Assembly (NCBI GenBank): GCA_025450495.1
Contig: JANWHI010000099.1
Coordinates: forward strand, 1-26,963
Source: Candidatus Dormiibacter sp.
Lineage (GTDB): Bacteria; Chloroflexota; Dormibacteria; UBA8260
Reading direction: 5' to 3'
Length of the DNA: 26,963 nt
Positions 14,235-21,964 of this stretch are shown here, piece by piece. A program made the translations under genes and the position numbers. The notes under the pieces were generated by a model that saw nothing but the letters and a program-made list of their open reading frames with translations, did no database searches and was not told the origin of the DNA. Each line of letters begins with the position of its first letter. Position 1 is the first letter of the stretch.

Positions 14235-14996
14235 ATGACGCTGCCGACCACCGCCTTCTCCGAACAGGAACTGGTCCTGGCTCGCGCGCGCCTGATCGAC
14301 GGCAACGCACGTGACGTCATCGCCTGGGCGCTGACACGCTTCTCGCGCCAGCGGCGCGTGGTTGTCACGGGGCTGCAGGCCGAGGGCGTCGCCGTCGCCG
14401 ACATGGCCATCGCGCTTGATCCAGCCGTCCGGGTGCTGACCATCGACACCGGTCGACTCCCGGAGGCCACCCACCGCTATTTGGACACGCTGCGCGAGCA
14501 CTGGGCGCGCACCATCGAGGTCATCCATCCCGATCGCGATGCCCTCGAGGGGTTCACGCGTGAGCACGGTGCGAATCCCTTTTACGCGTCCGCACAGCTG
14601 CGCCTGGATTGCTGCCACCTGCGCAAGGTCGCCCCGCTCCAGCGTGTCCTGGCGGCCGTCGACTGCTGGCTCAGCGGCGTGCGGCGCGGCCAGGCGGCGG
14701 GGCGCGCCGGTGCGGAGATGCTCGAGATCGATGCTCGCCACGGCGGCATCATCAAGGTCAACCCGCTGGCGCGGTGGTCCGACGAGAACGTGCAGAGCTA
14801 CCTGCGCGCGCATGGGGTGCCGCTGCACCCGCTCTACTCCACGGGATACGCGAGCATCGGCTGCGCGCCGTGCACGCGCCCGGTCGCCGCCGGCGAGCAC
14901 GCACGTGCTGGACGCTGGTGGTGGGAGACCGGCGTCGAGAAGGAGTGCGGCATCCATGCCACGCCGCTGCTGGCTCCGGTCGGAGCGGCGTCGTGA
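14235..14996 (+). CDS. cysH: Adenylyl-sulfate (APS/PAPS) reductase
   Basis: A 253-residue cytoplasmic enzyme that reduces activated sulfate to sulfite with a thiol donor. The iron-sulfur cysteines C126-C127 and C210-x2-C213 are present, as is the C-terminal catalytic ECGIH (C238). The CC/CxxC set marks the 4Fe-4S form that generally prefers APS, as opposed to the cluster-free PAPS reductase. The nucleotide region VVVTGLQAEGVAVADMA and LTIDTGRLPEAT are also typical. The ATG at 14235 is preceded by GAGGA (14226-14230). An in-frame GTG at 14181 would add 18 residues with three cysteines. It is the first gene of the operon, and its stop overlaps the cysC GTG by four bases. Confidence 0.93.
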   Translation: MTLPTTAFSEQELVLARARLIDGNARDVIAWALTRFSRQRRVVVTGLQAEGVAVADMAIALDPAVRVLTIDTGRLPEATHRYLDTLREHWARTIEVIHPDRDALEGFTREHGANPFYASAQLRLDCCHLRKVAPLQRVLAAVDCWLSGVRRGQAAGRAGAEMLEIDARHGGIIKVNPLARWSDENVQSYLRAHGVPLHPLYSTGYASIGCAPCTRPVAAGEHARAGRWWWETGVEKECGIHATPLLAPVGAAS

Positions 14997-15562
14997 GCGA
15001 GCAGGGCCTGACGGTGTGGTTCACCGGCCTGTCCGGTGCGGGCAAGTCGACACTCGCCGAGGCGGTGGCCAGGCACATCAGGGAGCAGGACCGGCCAGTG
15101 GAGATCCTCGACGGCGACGAGGTCCGCAGGAGCCTGAGCGCCGGCCTCGGTTTCAGCAAGGAGGATCGCGACACCAACATCCGCAGGCTGGGTTTCGTCG
15201 CCGACCTGCTCACCCGCAATGGTGTGGTCGTCCTGGTGGCAGCGATCTCTCCCTACCGTGCAGTCCGCGACGAGGTGCGCGCCCGCGTCGGCCGGTTCCT
15301 CGAGGTGTACGTGCACTGCCCGCTCGACGAGCTGGTTCGCCGTGACGTCAAGGGCCTGTACCGGCGCGCCCTCGCCGGTGAGATCGGCAACTTCACGGGT
15401 GTGTCAGACCCGTATGAGGAGCCCGTCAGTCCGGACGTGCGGGTCGAGACTGGCACAGAGACCGTCGACGATGCCGTCGTCGCGGTGCTGCGGGCCATCG
15501 ACTCGGCTCTGCTGGCGGACGATCTTGTGACGCCGCTGGGTCTCGCTGAGGCAGCGAGCTGA
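14993..15562 (+). CDS. cysC: Adenylyl-sulfate kinase
   Basis: A 189-residue P-loop kinase that phosphorylates APS to PAPS. Walker A is GLSGAGKST (residues 11-19), followed by EILDGDEVRRSL, FSKEDRDTNIRRLGFVA and the lid region VKGLYRRALAGEIGNFTG, with SDPYEEP near the C-terminus, all standard for the family. GTG start at 14993 coupled to cysH by a GTGA overlap; its own stop overlaps the next ATG by one base (TGATG). With an APS-type CysH next door this enzyme is not needed for reduction, so PAPS may serve sulfotransferases or balance the APS pool. ATP sulfurylase is not in the window. Confidence 0.95.
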   Translation: MSEQGLTVWFTGLSGAGKSTLAEAVARHIREQDRPVEILDGDEVRRSLSAGLGFSKEDRDTNIRRLGFVADLLTRNGVVVLVAAISPYRAVRDEVRARVGRFLEVYVHCPLDELVRRDVKGLYRRALAGEIGNFTGVSDPYEEPVSPDVRVETGTETVDDAVVAVLRAIDSALLADDLVTPLGLAEAAS

Positions 15563-17316
15563 TGTGTGGCACGTGCGGCTGCAATGCGCCTGGGCAACAC
15601 CTCTCCAAGGTCGAGCTGATCAAGGCATCGAGCAACCTGCTGCGCGGCGCGATCGTCGACGAGCTGGCGTCCGCCGAGCCGCTCTTCACCGAGTCGTCGA
15701 TGCAGCTCCTCAAGTTTCACGGCGTCTACCAGCAGGAGGATCGTGACCGGCGCAGGGAGGCGCGCCGCCTCGGGCTGGCGAAGCACCACCAGATGATGGT
15801 GCGCACGCGCATCCCGGGTGGGATCGTCTCGCCGGACGCGTACCTCGCCCACGATCGCATCGCCTCCGAGTGGGGCAACGCCACCATGCGTGTCACCACG
15901 CGGCAGGACTTCCAGCTGCACGGCGTGCTCAAGGGCGACCTGCGCGTGGCGATCCGCGAGATCAATGACGCCCTGCTCACCACGCTTGGCGGCTGCGGGG
16001 ACGTGGAGCGCAACATCATGTGCTGCCCAGCCCCGGTGGTGGACCGATTCCGCAGCGAGGTGACGCGCTGGCTCGCCGCGCTGGTGGCCGAGCTCACCCC
16101 GTCCACGGGCGCGTACCACGAGATCTGGCTGGACGGGGAGCTGGCGGTGGAGTCGGTGAGCGCCGAGAGCGAGCCGCTGTACGGGTCGCGCTACCTGCCG
16201 AGGAAGTTCAAGACCGCGATCGCGTTGTCCGGTGACAACTGCGTCGACGTGCATGCCAACGACCTCGGCCTGGTGGCGTTGCGCGGCTCCGACGGAAACC
16301 TCTCGGGCTTCACTGCCCTGGTCGGCGGGGGCCTGGGACGCACACGCAACAAGCCCGATACATTCGCCGCGGTGGCCCGTCCCATGGCGACGGTGCTGCC
16401 CGACCAGGTGGTGGCGCTCAGTCGCGCGGTCATCGAGGTGCAACGCGACCACGGCAATCGCGGGGACCGCCGCCATGGCCGTCTCAAGTACCTCATCGGC
16501 GACCGTGGCCTGCCCTGGTTCACCAAGCAGGTGCAGGGTCGCGTCGGGTTCGCGCTCGGCGAGCCGGTTCCGCTCAGCTGGCCTCGAGTTGAGGATCACC
16601 TCGGCTGGCACGAGCAGGGCGACGGCAGCCTGTACCTGGGGCTCTTCGTCGAGAACGGCCGTATCGCCGACACTGCTGCGACGCGTCTGCGCTCCGCGCT
16701 CCGCGAGGTGGTCGAGACGATCCGTCCGGAGGTGCGGCTCACCGCCCAGCAGAACGTCATCTTCGCCGGTGTCTCGCCCGAGCACCGCGGCATCGTCGAC
16801 GCCATCCTCGACGGCCATGGTGTCGAGCCGGCGGCGGCGGTGCACCCGGTGCGCCGCCTCTCCATGGCGTGCCCGGCGATACCCACGAGCGGGCTTGCGG
16901 TGGCCGAGAGCGAGCGCGTCCTGCCCTCGCTGATTCGCGACATCGAGACCCTGGTTGACGAGGCCGGCCTGGCCGACTCGCCCATCTCCGTGCGGATGAC
17001 GGGCTGCCCCAATGGCTGCGCGCGCCCCTACCTCGGCGACGTCGGCCTGGTCGGCACCACCCTGGGGAAGTACGACGTGTTCCTCGGTGGCGATCCCGGA
17101 GGGACGCGGCTCAATCAGGAATACGCCTTCGCGGTGCCGTTCGAGTCCATCTGCGGACTGTTGCGGCCGGTGCTGCGCGCATTCGCAGCCGAGCGGGACC
17201 ACGGCGAGGCGTTCGGCGACTGGTGCCATCGTATCGGGATCGAGGCGCTGCGCCGCCGTTTTGGAGAGCCCGACATGGCCGTGCGTGAGGACGCCGTGGC
17301 GGCCGTGCCGGCGTGA
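15562..17316 (+). CDS. sir: Siroheme sulfite (or nitrite) reductase, ferredoxin type
   Basis: A 584-residue siroheme/4Fe-4S enzyme of the NirA/SiR family, expected to reduce sulfite to sulfide by six electrons. Two ferredoxin-like half domains are visible: MRVTTRQDFQLHG with NIMCCPAPVVDRF in the first repeat, and VRLTAQQNVIFAGV in the second. The second cluster pair is complete (TGCPNGCARPYLGDVGLVG, C482 and C486). In the first, C437 is present but the expected second cysteine of C-x5-C is Ser443. The N-terminus has an unusual MCGTCGC (CxxCxC). Nitrite reduction is an alternative, but position between cysC and the siroheme synthase gene argues for sulfite. It is coupled to cysG by a GTGA overlap. 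Confidence 0.88.
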   Translation: MCGTCGCNAPGQHLSKVELIKASSNLLRGAIVDELASAEPLFTESSMQLLKFHGVYQQEDRDRRREARRLGLAKHHQMMVRTRIPGGIVSPDAYLAHDRIASEWGNATMRVTTRQDFQLHGVLKGDLRVAIREINDALLTTLGGCGDVERNIMCCPAPVVDRFRSEVTRWLAALVAELTPSTGAYHEIWLDGELAVESVSAESEPLYGSRYLPRKFKTAIALSGDNCVDVHANDLGLVALRGSDGNLSGFTALVGGGLGRTRNKPDTFAAVARPMATVLPDQVVALSRAVIEVQRDHGNRGDRRHGRLKYLIGDRGLPWFTKQVQGRVGFALGEPVPLSWPRVEDHLGWHEQGDGSLYLGLFVENGRIADTAATRLRSALREVVETIRPEVRLTAQQNVIFAGVSPEHRGIVDAILDGHGVEPAAAVHPVRRLSMACPAIPTSGLAVAESERVLPSLIRDIETLVDEAGLADSPISVRMTGCPNGCARPYLGDVGLVGTTLGKYDVFLGGDPGGTRLNQEYAFAVPFESICGLLRPVLRAFAAERDHGEAFGDWCHRIGIEALRRRFGEPDMAVREDAVAAVPA

Positions 17317-18749
17317 TCCGCGCCGAGCGTCCGCTCGCTTACATGGTCGCGCTCGACCTCGCCGGCCGGCGGTGCGTCGTGCTCGGCGGTGGCGAGATCG
17401 CTGCGCGTCGCGTGGCCGGCCTCCTCGACGCCGGCGCGCTTGTCACCGTGGTCGCACCAGTCCTGCACATCACGCTGGCGAAGCTGGCAGCCAGCGGGGG
17501 CATCGACTGGACTGCGCGCGCGTACGGGCGCGGGGACCTGCGCGGCGCATTCCTCGCGCTCAACACCATCGACGAGGTGGCCACCGAGCGCGCGGCGCGC
17601 GTCGAGGCCACGGCGGAGGGTGTGCTGCTCAACACCCACGACCGGCCACGGTCGTGCGACTTCGCGTCGCCGGCGCTGGTGCGGCGCGGCCGGCTGCAGG
17701 TCGCGGTGTCGACATCGGGTGACAGCCCCTACGTTGCGGCCGCGGTCCGCGAACGCCTGGAGAAGCTCATCGGTGACGAGTGGGGCTCGCTGCTGTCGCT
17801 GGTGGGCGGGGTGCGCCGCCGGCTGCGTCGCGACGGGGTGTCCGCCGCGGAGCAGCAGCGCATCTACAGTGGGCTGCTTCGGGCGCGGGTTCGAGCTTCG
17901 CTGCGCGACGGCGGCTCGGGGACAGCGCTGGGTGCGCCGCCCGGCGCCGCTGCGCGGGACCTCGCGCCCGCCGGCGTCGTCCACCTCGTCGGAGCGGGAC
18001 CGGGGGATCCAGGGCTGCTCACGATAGCGGCGCGCGAGCTGCTGTTCGATGCCGACGTCGTCTTCCACGATGCGCTGGTGTCGCCCGACATCCTCCACCT
18101 GTGTGGGGCGAGAACCAGGCTGGTCGACGTGGGCAAACGCGGCGGCGGGCTGCGCACCTCCCAGGATGACATCACTGCGAAGCTCATCGATGCAGCGCGT
18201 GCCGGTCTGGAGGTGGTGCGGCTCAAGGGCGGCGACCCGTTTCTGTTCGGCAGGGGTGGTGAGGAGCTGGACGCGCTGCGCGGCGCCGGGGTCGAGGCAT
18301 ACGTCGTGCCAGGGGTGAGCTCGGCGCTGGCCGCGCCCGCGGCGGCGGACATCCCGGTCACCTTTCGCGGCGTCTCGGGGTCGGTGGCGATCGTCACCGG
18401 GAGCGACAGCGACGGACGGCTGCCGCGCGACATCGAGGCGGTCGCCGCAGCTGTCGACACCCTGGTGGTGCTGATGCCGCTCGCGGCCCTCGCAGGCATG
18501 GTGCGACGGCTTGCTCGCGTGCTCGGGCCCAACTGGCCGGCCGCGGTCATCGCCAACGCCACCACCGACACGCAGGTGACCGTCCGCGCCCCGCTCTGCG
18601 AGATCACGGCGGCGGTGGCCCACGCCGGCATCGCCGCGCCGGCGACCCTGGTGGTCGGTCGCGTCGTCAATCGCATCAGAGAGGCGAACCACAGCCGGGC
18701 GCCTGACCACGATGTGATTGGGCACCATCTGCTCGGTGAGCCTCGCTGA
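17313..18749 (+). CDS. cysG: Siroheme synthase: precorrin-2 dehydrogenase/ferrochelatase plus uroporphyrinogen-III methyltransferase
   Basis: A 478-residue bifunctional fusion that makes siroheme for the sulfite reductase upstream. The N-terminal part (about 1-210) has the NAD site CVVLGGGEIAARRVAGLL and STSGDSPYVAAAVRE, for oxidation of precorrin-2 and iron insertion. The C-terminal part (about 225-465) is the SAM-dependent methyltransferase: VHLVGAGPGDPGLLT, DVVFHDALVS, DVGKRGGG, VRLKGGDPFLFGRGGEE and VVPGVSSALAAPAAADIPVT. A linker of roughly 20 Gly/Ala/Pro residues joins them, and the domain order is as in E. coli CysG. GTG start coupled to sir. The C-terminus overlaps the exporter gene start. 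Confidence 0.93.
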   Translation: MIRAERPLAYMVALDLAGRRCVVLGGGEIAARRVAGLLDAGALVTVVAPVLHITLAKLAASGGIDWTARAYGRGDLRGAFLALNTIDEVATERAARVEATAEGVLLNTHDRPRSCDFASPALVRRGRLQVAVSTSGDSPYVAAAVRERLEKLIGDEWGSLLSLVGGVRRRLRRDGVSAAEQQRIYSGLLRARVRASLRDGGSGTALGAPPGAAARDLAPAGVVHLVGAGPGDPGLLTIAARELLFDADVVFHDALVSPDILHLCGARTRLVDVGKRGGGLRTSQDDITAKLIDAARAGLEVVRLKGGDPFLFGRGGEELDALRGAGVEAYVVPGVSSALAAPAAADIPVTFRGVSGSVAIVTGSDSDGRLPRDIEAVAAAVDTLVVLMPLAALAGMVRRLARVLGPNWPAAVIANATTDTQVTVRAPLCEITAAVAHAGIAAPATLVVGRVVNRIREANHSRAPDHDVIGHHLLGEPR

Positions 18750-19452
18750 AGGTGCCGCGCTCCTCGCCGTCACCGCGGGTGCCGGTGCGCAGGCGATCAC
18801 CGGTATCGGCTTCGCCCTGGTCTGTGCTCCTCTTCTGACCGTGGCGCTCGGGGGCGGCGACGGCGTCCGCCTTGCCAACCTTCTGGCAATCGGCGTCAAC
18901 CTGCTCGTCGTGAAGCGTGAATGGCGGTCGGCAGACCTGCGCCAGGCGATTCTTCTCCTTGTCCCCGCGAGCCTTGCCGCCCTGGCGACCGCCTGGCTGA
19001 TCCGCGACGCCAATCCACATGTGCTCGCCGTCGCGGCCGGATGCCTGGTGCTGGTCACCGTGGCTCTGCTGGCCTCGGGCCTCGCGCTGCAGCGACTCGC
19101 CGGTCGCGTGGGCGCGGTGCTGGCTGGCGCCGTCAGCGGGGCGATGAACGTCGCAGGGGGCGTCGGCGGTCCGGCGGTGGCCGGCTATGCGCTGAACGCG
19201 CGCTGGTCGCCTGGGCAGACGCGGGCCACCCTGGGGACATACTTCCTGGGCATCAACATCGTGTCGGTGGCGTCTCGCGGAGTACCGTCGTTGCCGGCCT
19301 GGTTCCTGGTCGGAGGCGCGGCGGCACTGCTGGTGGGATTCGCAGCGGGCGTCGTGCTGGTGCGCCATCTGGACGAGGAGGCGGTTCGCTGGGGGACGTT
19401 GGTGCTCGCCGGCCTGGGCGCGGCGGCAGCCATCGTGCAGGGCCTGCGCTGA
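18736..19452 (+). CDS. TauE/SafE-family (TSUP) sulfite or organosulfur permease
   Basis: About 238 residues forming some seven to eight membrane helices in the two-repeat layout of TSUP permeases. Marks are the first-repeat turn GAGAQAITGIGFALVCAPLL and the second-repeat GAMNVAGGVGGPAVAGYAL, the paired Gly/Pro loops of the family. In a sulfate-reduction operon the likely cargo is sulfite, either exported to prevent toxicity or otherwise exchanged; this is inferred from position. The GTG at 18736 lies inside the end of cysG (14-bp overlap). A TTG at 18718 is an alternative, and neither has a clear Shine-Dalgarno. It is the last gene of the operon, converging on the peptidase gene with a 13-bp gap. 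Confidence 0.82.
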   Translation: MSLAEGAALLAVTAGAGAQAITGIGFALVCAPLLTVALGGGDGVRLANLLAIGVNLLVVKREWRSADLRQAILLLVPASLAALATAWLIRDANPHVLAVAAGCLVLVTVALLASGLALQRLAGRVGAVLAGAVSGAMNVAGGVGGPAVAGYALNARWSPGQTRATLGTYFLGINIVSVASRGVPSLPAWFLVGGAAALLVGFAAGVVLVRHLDEEAVRWGTLVLAGLGAAAAIVQGLR

Positions 19453-19465
19453 GTGGGGTAGGTCG

Positions 19466-21082
19466 CTAGTGGGTTCCGTAGAAGGCGCCGTCGAACCACC
19501 TGGTGGGAGGCCCGAAGCCGGACCCGGTGTTCTGCTCGACCCAGATGGCTGTGCTGCTGACCGCGATGGCCGAGGCGCGTCCACTGCCGTCGAGATCGGC
19601 CAGGTACTGCGAGTTGGCGTAGAAGGGCCCGCTGGACCAGGGCACCGGCGCCGTGAAGCTGCCCGCACCGTTGTTCTTCTCCACCCAGATGCTGCTGTCG
19701 TTCATGGCCACGGCCGAGGCCGGTTTGCCGGGTCCGTCGAGGTCGGCCATGAAGGTGCCGCGGCTGCCGTAGAAGAGCGAGCTTGATCGCGATTGCGGCG
19801 GGTCGAAGGATGCGCCCCCGTGGTTCGGCAACACCCAGATGCTGTCGTCGTTGACGGCGACGGGGGACGCCCGGCCGCTGCCGTCGACATCGGCCATGAC
19901 GGTGGCGCGGTTGCCGTAGAAGAACGAGCTTGACCACAGCTGCGGCGCCCCGAAGCCATCCCTCGCGGAGTTGACGCGCATCACCCAGACGCTGTTGTCG
20001 TTGATCGCCACCGCGGCAGCGAAACCGCTTCCGTCGACATCTGCCATCAGCGTGGCTCGTGAACCGTAGAACGGGACGCTTGACCACGGTGTGGGGTAGC
20101 CGAAGCTGCCGTTGTTGTTCTTCATGACCCAGACGGAGGCCTCGTTGATGGCCACCGCCGAAGCGGGCTTGCCGGGGCCGTCGAGGTCGGCGAAGGTGGT
20201 GGCGCGCGTGCCGTAGAACGGGACCGAGGACCACTGGTGGTTGCTGCCGAACGAGCCGGCGCCCGGCGACAGAGCCCAGATGGTGCCGCTGGCAACGGCG
20301 ATCGCAGAGCTGGCCTGCCCTGTTGTCTGGAGCGGTGCGAGGTGTATGCCCGGGGGTGTGATGACCACCGCCGAGCCCATGAACTGAGCAAATCGATACT
20401 CGAAGAGCGACATCGAGACGGTGTGCATCTGGCCGTCGCTCGGGTCAGCCAGGGTCACCGTCCCCGCCGCGTAGTTGAACCCGGACAGCACCTGCGCGTG
20501 GTCCTGCGGCGAGTACCACACGTTGCGGCCATCCCAGGCCGTCCAATGGCCCACCGAGACGGGGTTGAGCAGGTGTGACACGCGAACCACGACCGGGTGA
20601 CCCAGGGCCACCTCGTTGTAGAGCTGGGAGGGGGACCACGCTTCATGTCCGACCGCGCCGGCCCCGGCAACCTGCGCCGCCGCGGCAATCGGCGGGTAGT
20701 AGACGCCGTATCCAGTCCTCAACCAGGCACCACGCACATCTCCGACGAAAGACTCGTACGGATCTCCCCACCGCACCGGGCGGCCCCCGCTCATCGCCGG
20801 GAGCCGGGGATCGACACCGAACCGCTGCAGGAGCCAGTCCTGGCTGACGTTGATGCCGATCGCGCTCAGAGCGATCTGCAGCGCCGCGGCCTCGCAATCG
20901 AGCCCGTACTTTTGACGCACAGGGTTGACGCGGATGCTGGCGTAGCCCGCCGCGCTGGCGTGCGACGGCGTGGCCAGGCCGCCGGTCGCCACCGCGGTGG
21001 CGACGGCGAGGACCGCACAGACCGCACGCGCCACGGGTCGATGAAGCTTCAGTCTTCGCGAACTCACGTCGGCCGGCGACAT
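19466..21082 (-). CDS. Secreted C39-like cysteine peptidase with six-bladed beta-propeller
   Basis: A 538-residue exported protein. A basic start and hydrophobic core (about 18-36) lead to a signal-peptidase site near HASAAG (43-46). Residues about 50-240 form a papain-like peptidase C39-type domain: YGLDCEAAALQIAL (C63 nucleophile), the GHW and NVWYSPQDHAQVLSGFN segment (H195), then LADPSDG (D213). Residues about 250-538 are five full and two half repeats of a VCBS/FG-GAP-like blade with the pattern W/S-S-x-x-FYGxRAT-x-x-ADxDGxG-x-A. Function is probably extracellular proteolysis or amidase-type cleavage with the propeller as ligand or wall-binding part. It lies divergent to a second propeller gene with the same repeat. 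No good Shine-Dalgarno for the ATG at 21082. Confidence 0.78.
   Translation of the reverse strand: MSPADVSSRRLKLHRPVARAVCAVLAVATAVATGGLATPSHASAAGYASIRVNPVRQKYGLDCEAAALQIALSAIGINVSQDWLLQRFGVDPRLPAMSGGRPVRWGDPYESFVGDVRGAWLRTGYGVYYPPIAAAAQVAGAGAVGHEAWSPSQLYNEVALGHPVVVRVSHLLNPVSVGHWTAWDGRNVWYSPQDHAQVLSGFNYAAGTVTLADPSDGQMHTVSMSLFEYRFAQFMGSAVVITPPGIHLAPLQTTGQASSAIAVASGTIWALSPGAGSFGSNHQWSSVPFYGTRATTFADLDGPGKPASAVAINEASVWVMKNNNGSFGYPTPWSSVPFYGSRATLMADVDGSGFAAAVAINDNSVWVMRVNSARDGFGAPQLWSSSFFYGNRATVMADVDGSGRASPVAVNDDSIWVLPNHGGASFDPPQSRSSSLFYGSRGTFMADLDGPGKPASAVAMNDSSIWVEKNNGAGSFTAPVPWSSGPFYANSQYLADLDGSGRASAIAVSSTAIWVEQNTGSGFGPPTRWFDGAFYGTH
19469..20350 (-). repeat. Coding repeats: about 48-52-residue propeller blades
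   Basis: Five full blades flanked by two halves: the domain opens with ASSAIAVASGTIWAL, the second half of a blade, and ends with GFGPPTRWFDGAFYGTH, the first half. Together they would close a sixth blade between the two chain ends, the usual way propellers are sealed. Confidence 0.65.
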
Positions 21083-21195
21083 CGCTCAGTCGGCATGGGC
21101 AGACGGTACCCGATGCCGGACGGTTGCAACGCATTTTGTGTGATCGGTTGTCACCACCCTCCTCGAGAGTGGGCTGGGCCTCGAGGCGCGAGACT

Positions 21196-21390
21196 TCAGC
21201 GGACGGTGCCACCGCTGGCGTTGTCCGGGTCCCCACCGGCAGTGAGGTCCAGGCGCCAATTGTTGCAGCGCATCAGGTGGCCCGGCGGGAACTCGAAGTC
21301 GCACTCTTCGAGCAATGTGAAGTTGAGCTTTCGACAGATCGCGTTCGACGCGGGGTTGTCGACGGACGGGAAGGCATGGATGTAACGCCC
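21196..21390 (-). pseudogene. C-terminal remnant of a GNAT acetyltransferase
   Basis: Only the last 64 codons remain: GRYIHAFPSVDNPASNAICR, then KLNFTLLEECDFEFPPGH and MRCNNWRLDL, a typical GNAT C-terminus including the N-x2-S-N-x2-C-R-K-L-x-F helix that follows the acetyl-CoA site. The acetyl-CoA-binding part is missing. It abuts the ABC-F remnant in another frame, so no intact product is expected. Confidence 0.7.
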
Positions 21391-21584
21391 CCACGACTGG
21401 AGATGGCGCCGCCCGTCGGCGCCAGGTCGCCGGCGACGATCCGCAACAGCGTCGTCTTGCCAGTTCCGTTGGCGCCGATCAGCGCGGTGTTCGACCCGTC
21501 CGCCACGCGGAAGGAGACATCTTCGAAGAGGACGCGCCCGGCGCCGAGCACGTACCTGAGGTTGGCAACATCGATGAAACCCAC
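21387..21584 (-). pseudogene. N-terminal remnant of an ABC-F ATPase
   Basis: About 66 residues starting from GTG at 21584: FIDVANLRYVLGAGRVLFED, VSFRVADGSNTALIGANGTG with Walker A GANGTGKTT, then LLRIVAGDLAP. ABC-F proteins (ribosome-associated resistance and translation factors) have about 500-600 residues and two ATPase domains; here homology stops near 21387, exactly where the GNAT remnant begins. The open frame continues for 38 codons of unrelated sequence. A degraded gene is the simplest reading. Confidence 0.7.
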
Positions 21585-21964
21585 CGCGCGAGTATGCAAT
21601 CGGCGGCCACCGTTGCCGAACACGCGCAGCGATATGACCACAACGGGCGCCAGGACAATGTCGACGGGGTGATCGAGGCTCGTCGAGGAGAGCGAGCAGC
21701 CGATCCGTCCACCGGCCGTCCACGGCGCCCGGAGCTGAGCCGGCCGCGACCGGCTGATTGCGGCGCTGACGATTGCGAGCACGAATTGCACCATTGGGCA
21801 CGGTGGCGAACAGTGATAGCGCCCTGACATACACAAATCAGTGTCGTCTTCATCTGCAGACACGAAATGCTGACGCAGGCATGGCAAGTCTGGTAGCGTC
21901 GCCGGACCTCGTGTGCTTGCTATTCGGCGAGCACGATCAAGCCGATGACACGTGGAGGAGCAGC
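21585..21964. other. Intergenic region with a TGACATACACAA element
   Basis: No convincing gene in 380 bp. TGACATACACAA at 21825-21836 followed by GTGT at 21841-21844 matches the promoter/operator at 24903. Closer to the next gene, CTGACG (21870-21875), 18 bases, TAGCGT (21894-21899) could be the promoter of the gene starting at 21965. Confidence 0.4.

Noticed and set aside
15253..17229. 658-codon minus-strand open frame opposite the sulfite reductase
   Set aside because: Composition is His/Arg/Ala-rich with no domain. The plus strand encodes a clear enzyme over the same bases, and long antisense frames are expected at this GC content.
17115..19058. 647-codon minus-strand open frame opposite cysG and the exporter
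   Set aside because: No motifs; it spans the boundary of two well-supported genes on the other strand.
21585..21887. N-terminal extension of the ABC-F remnant upstream of 21584
   Set aside because: The in-frame sequence upstream shows no similarity to any family, and the ABC-F homology starts exactly at the GTG at 21584.
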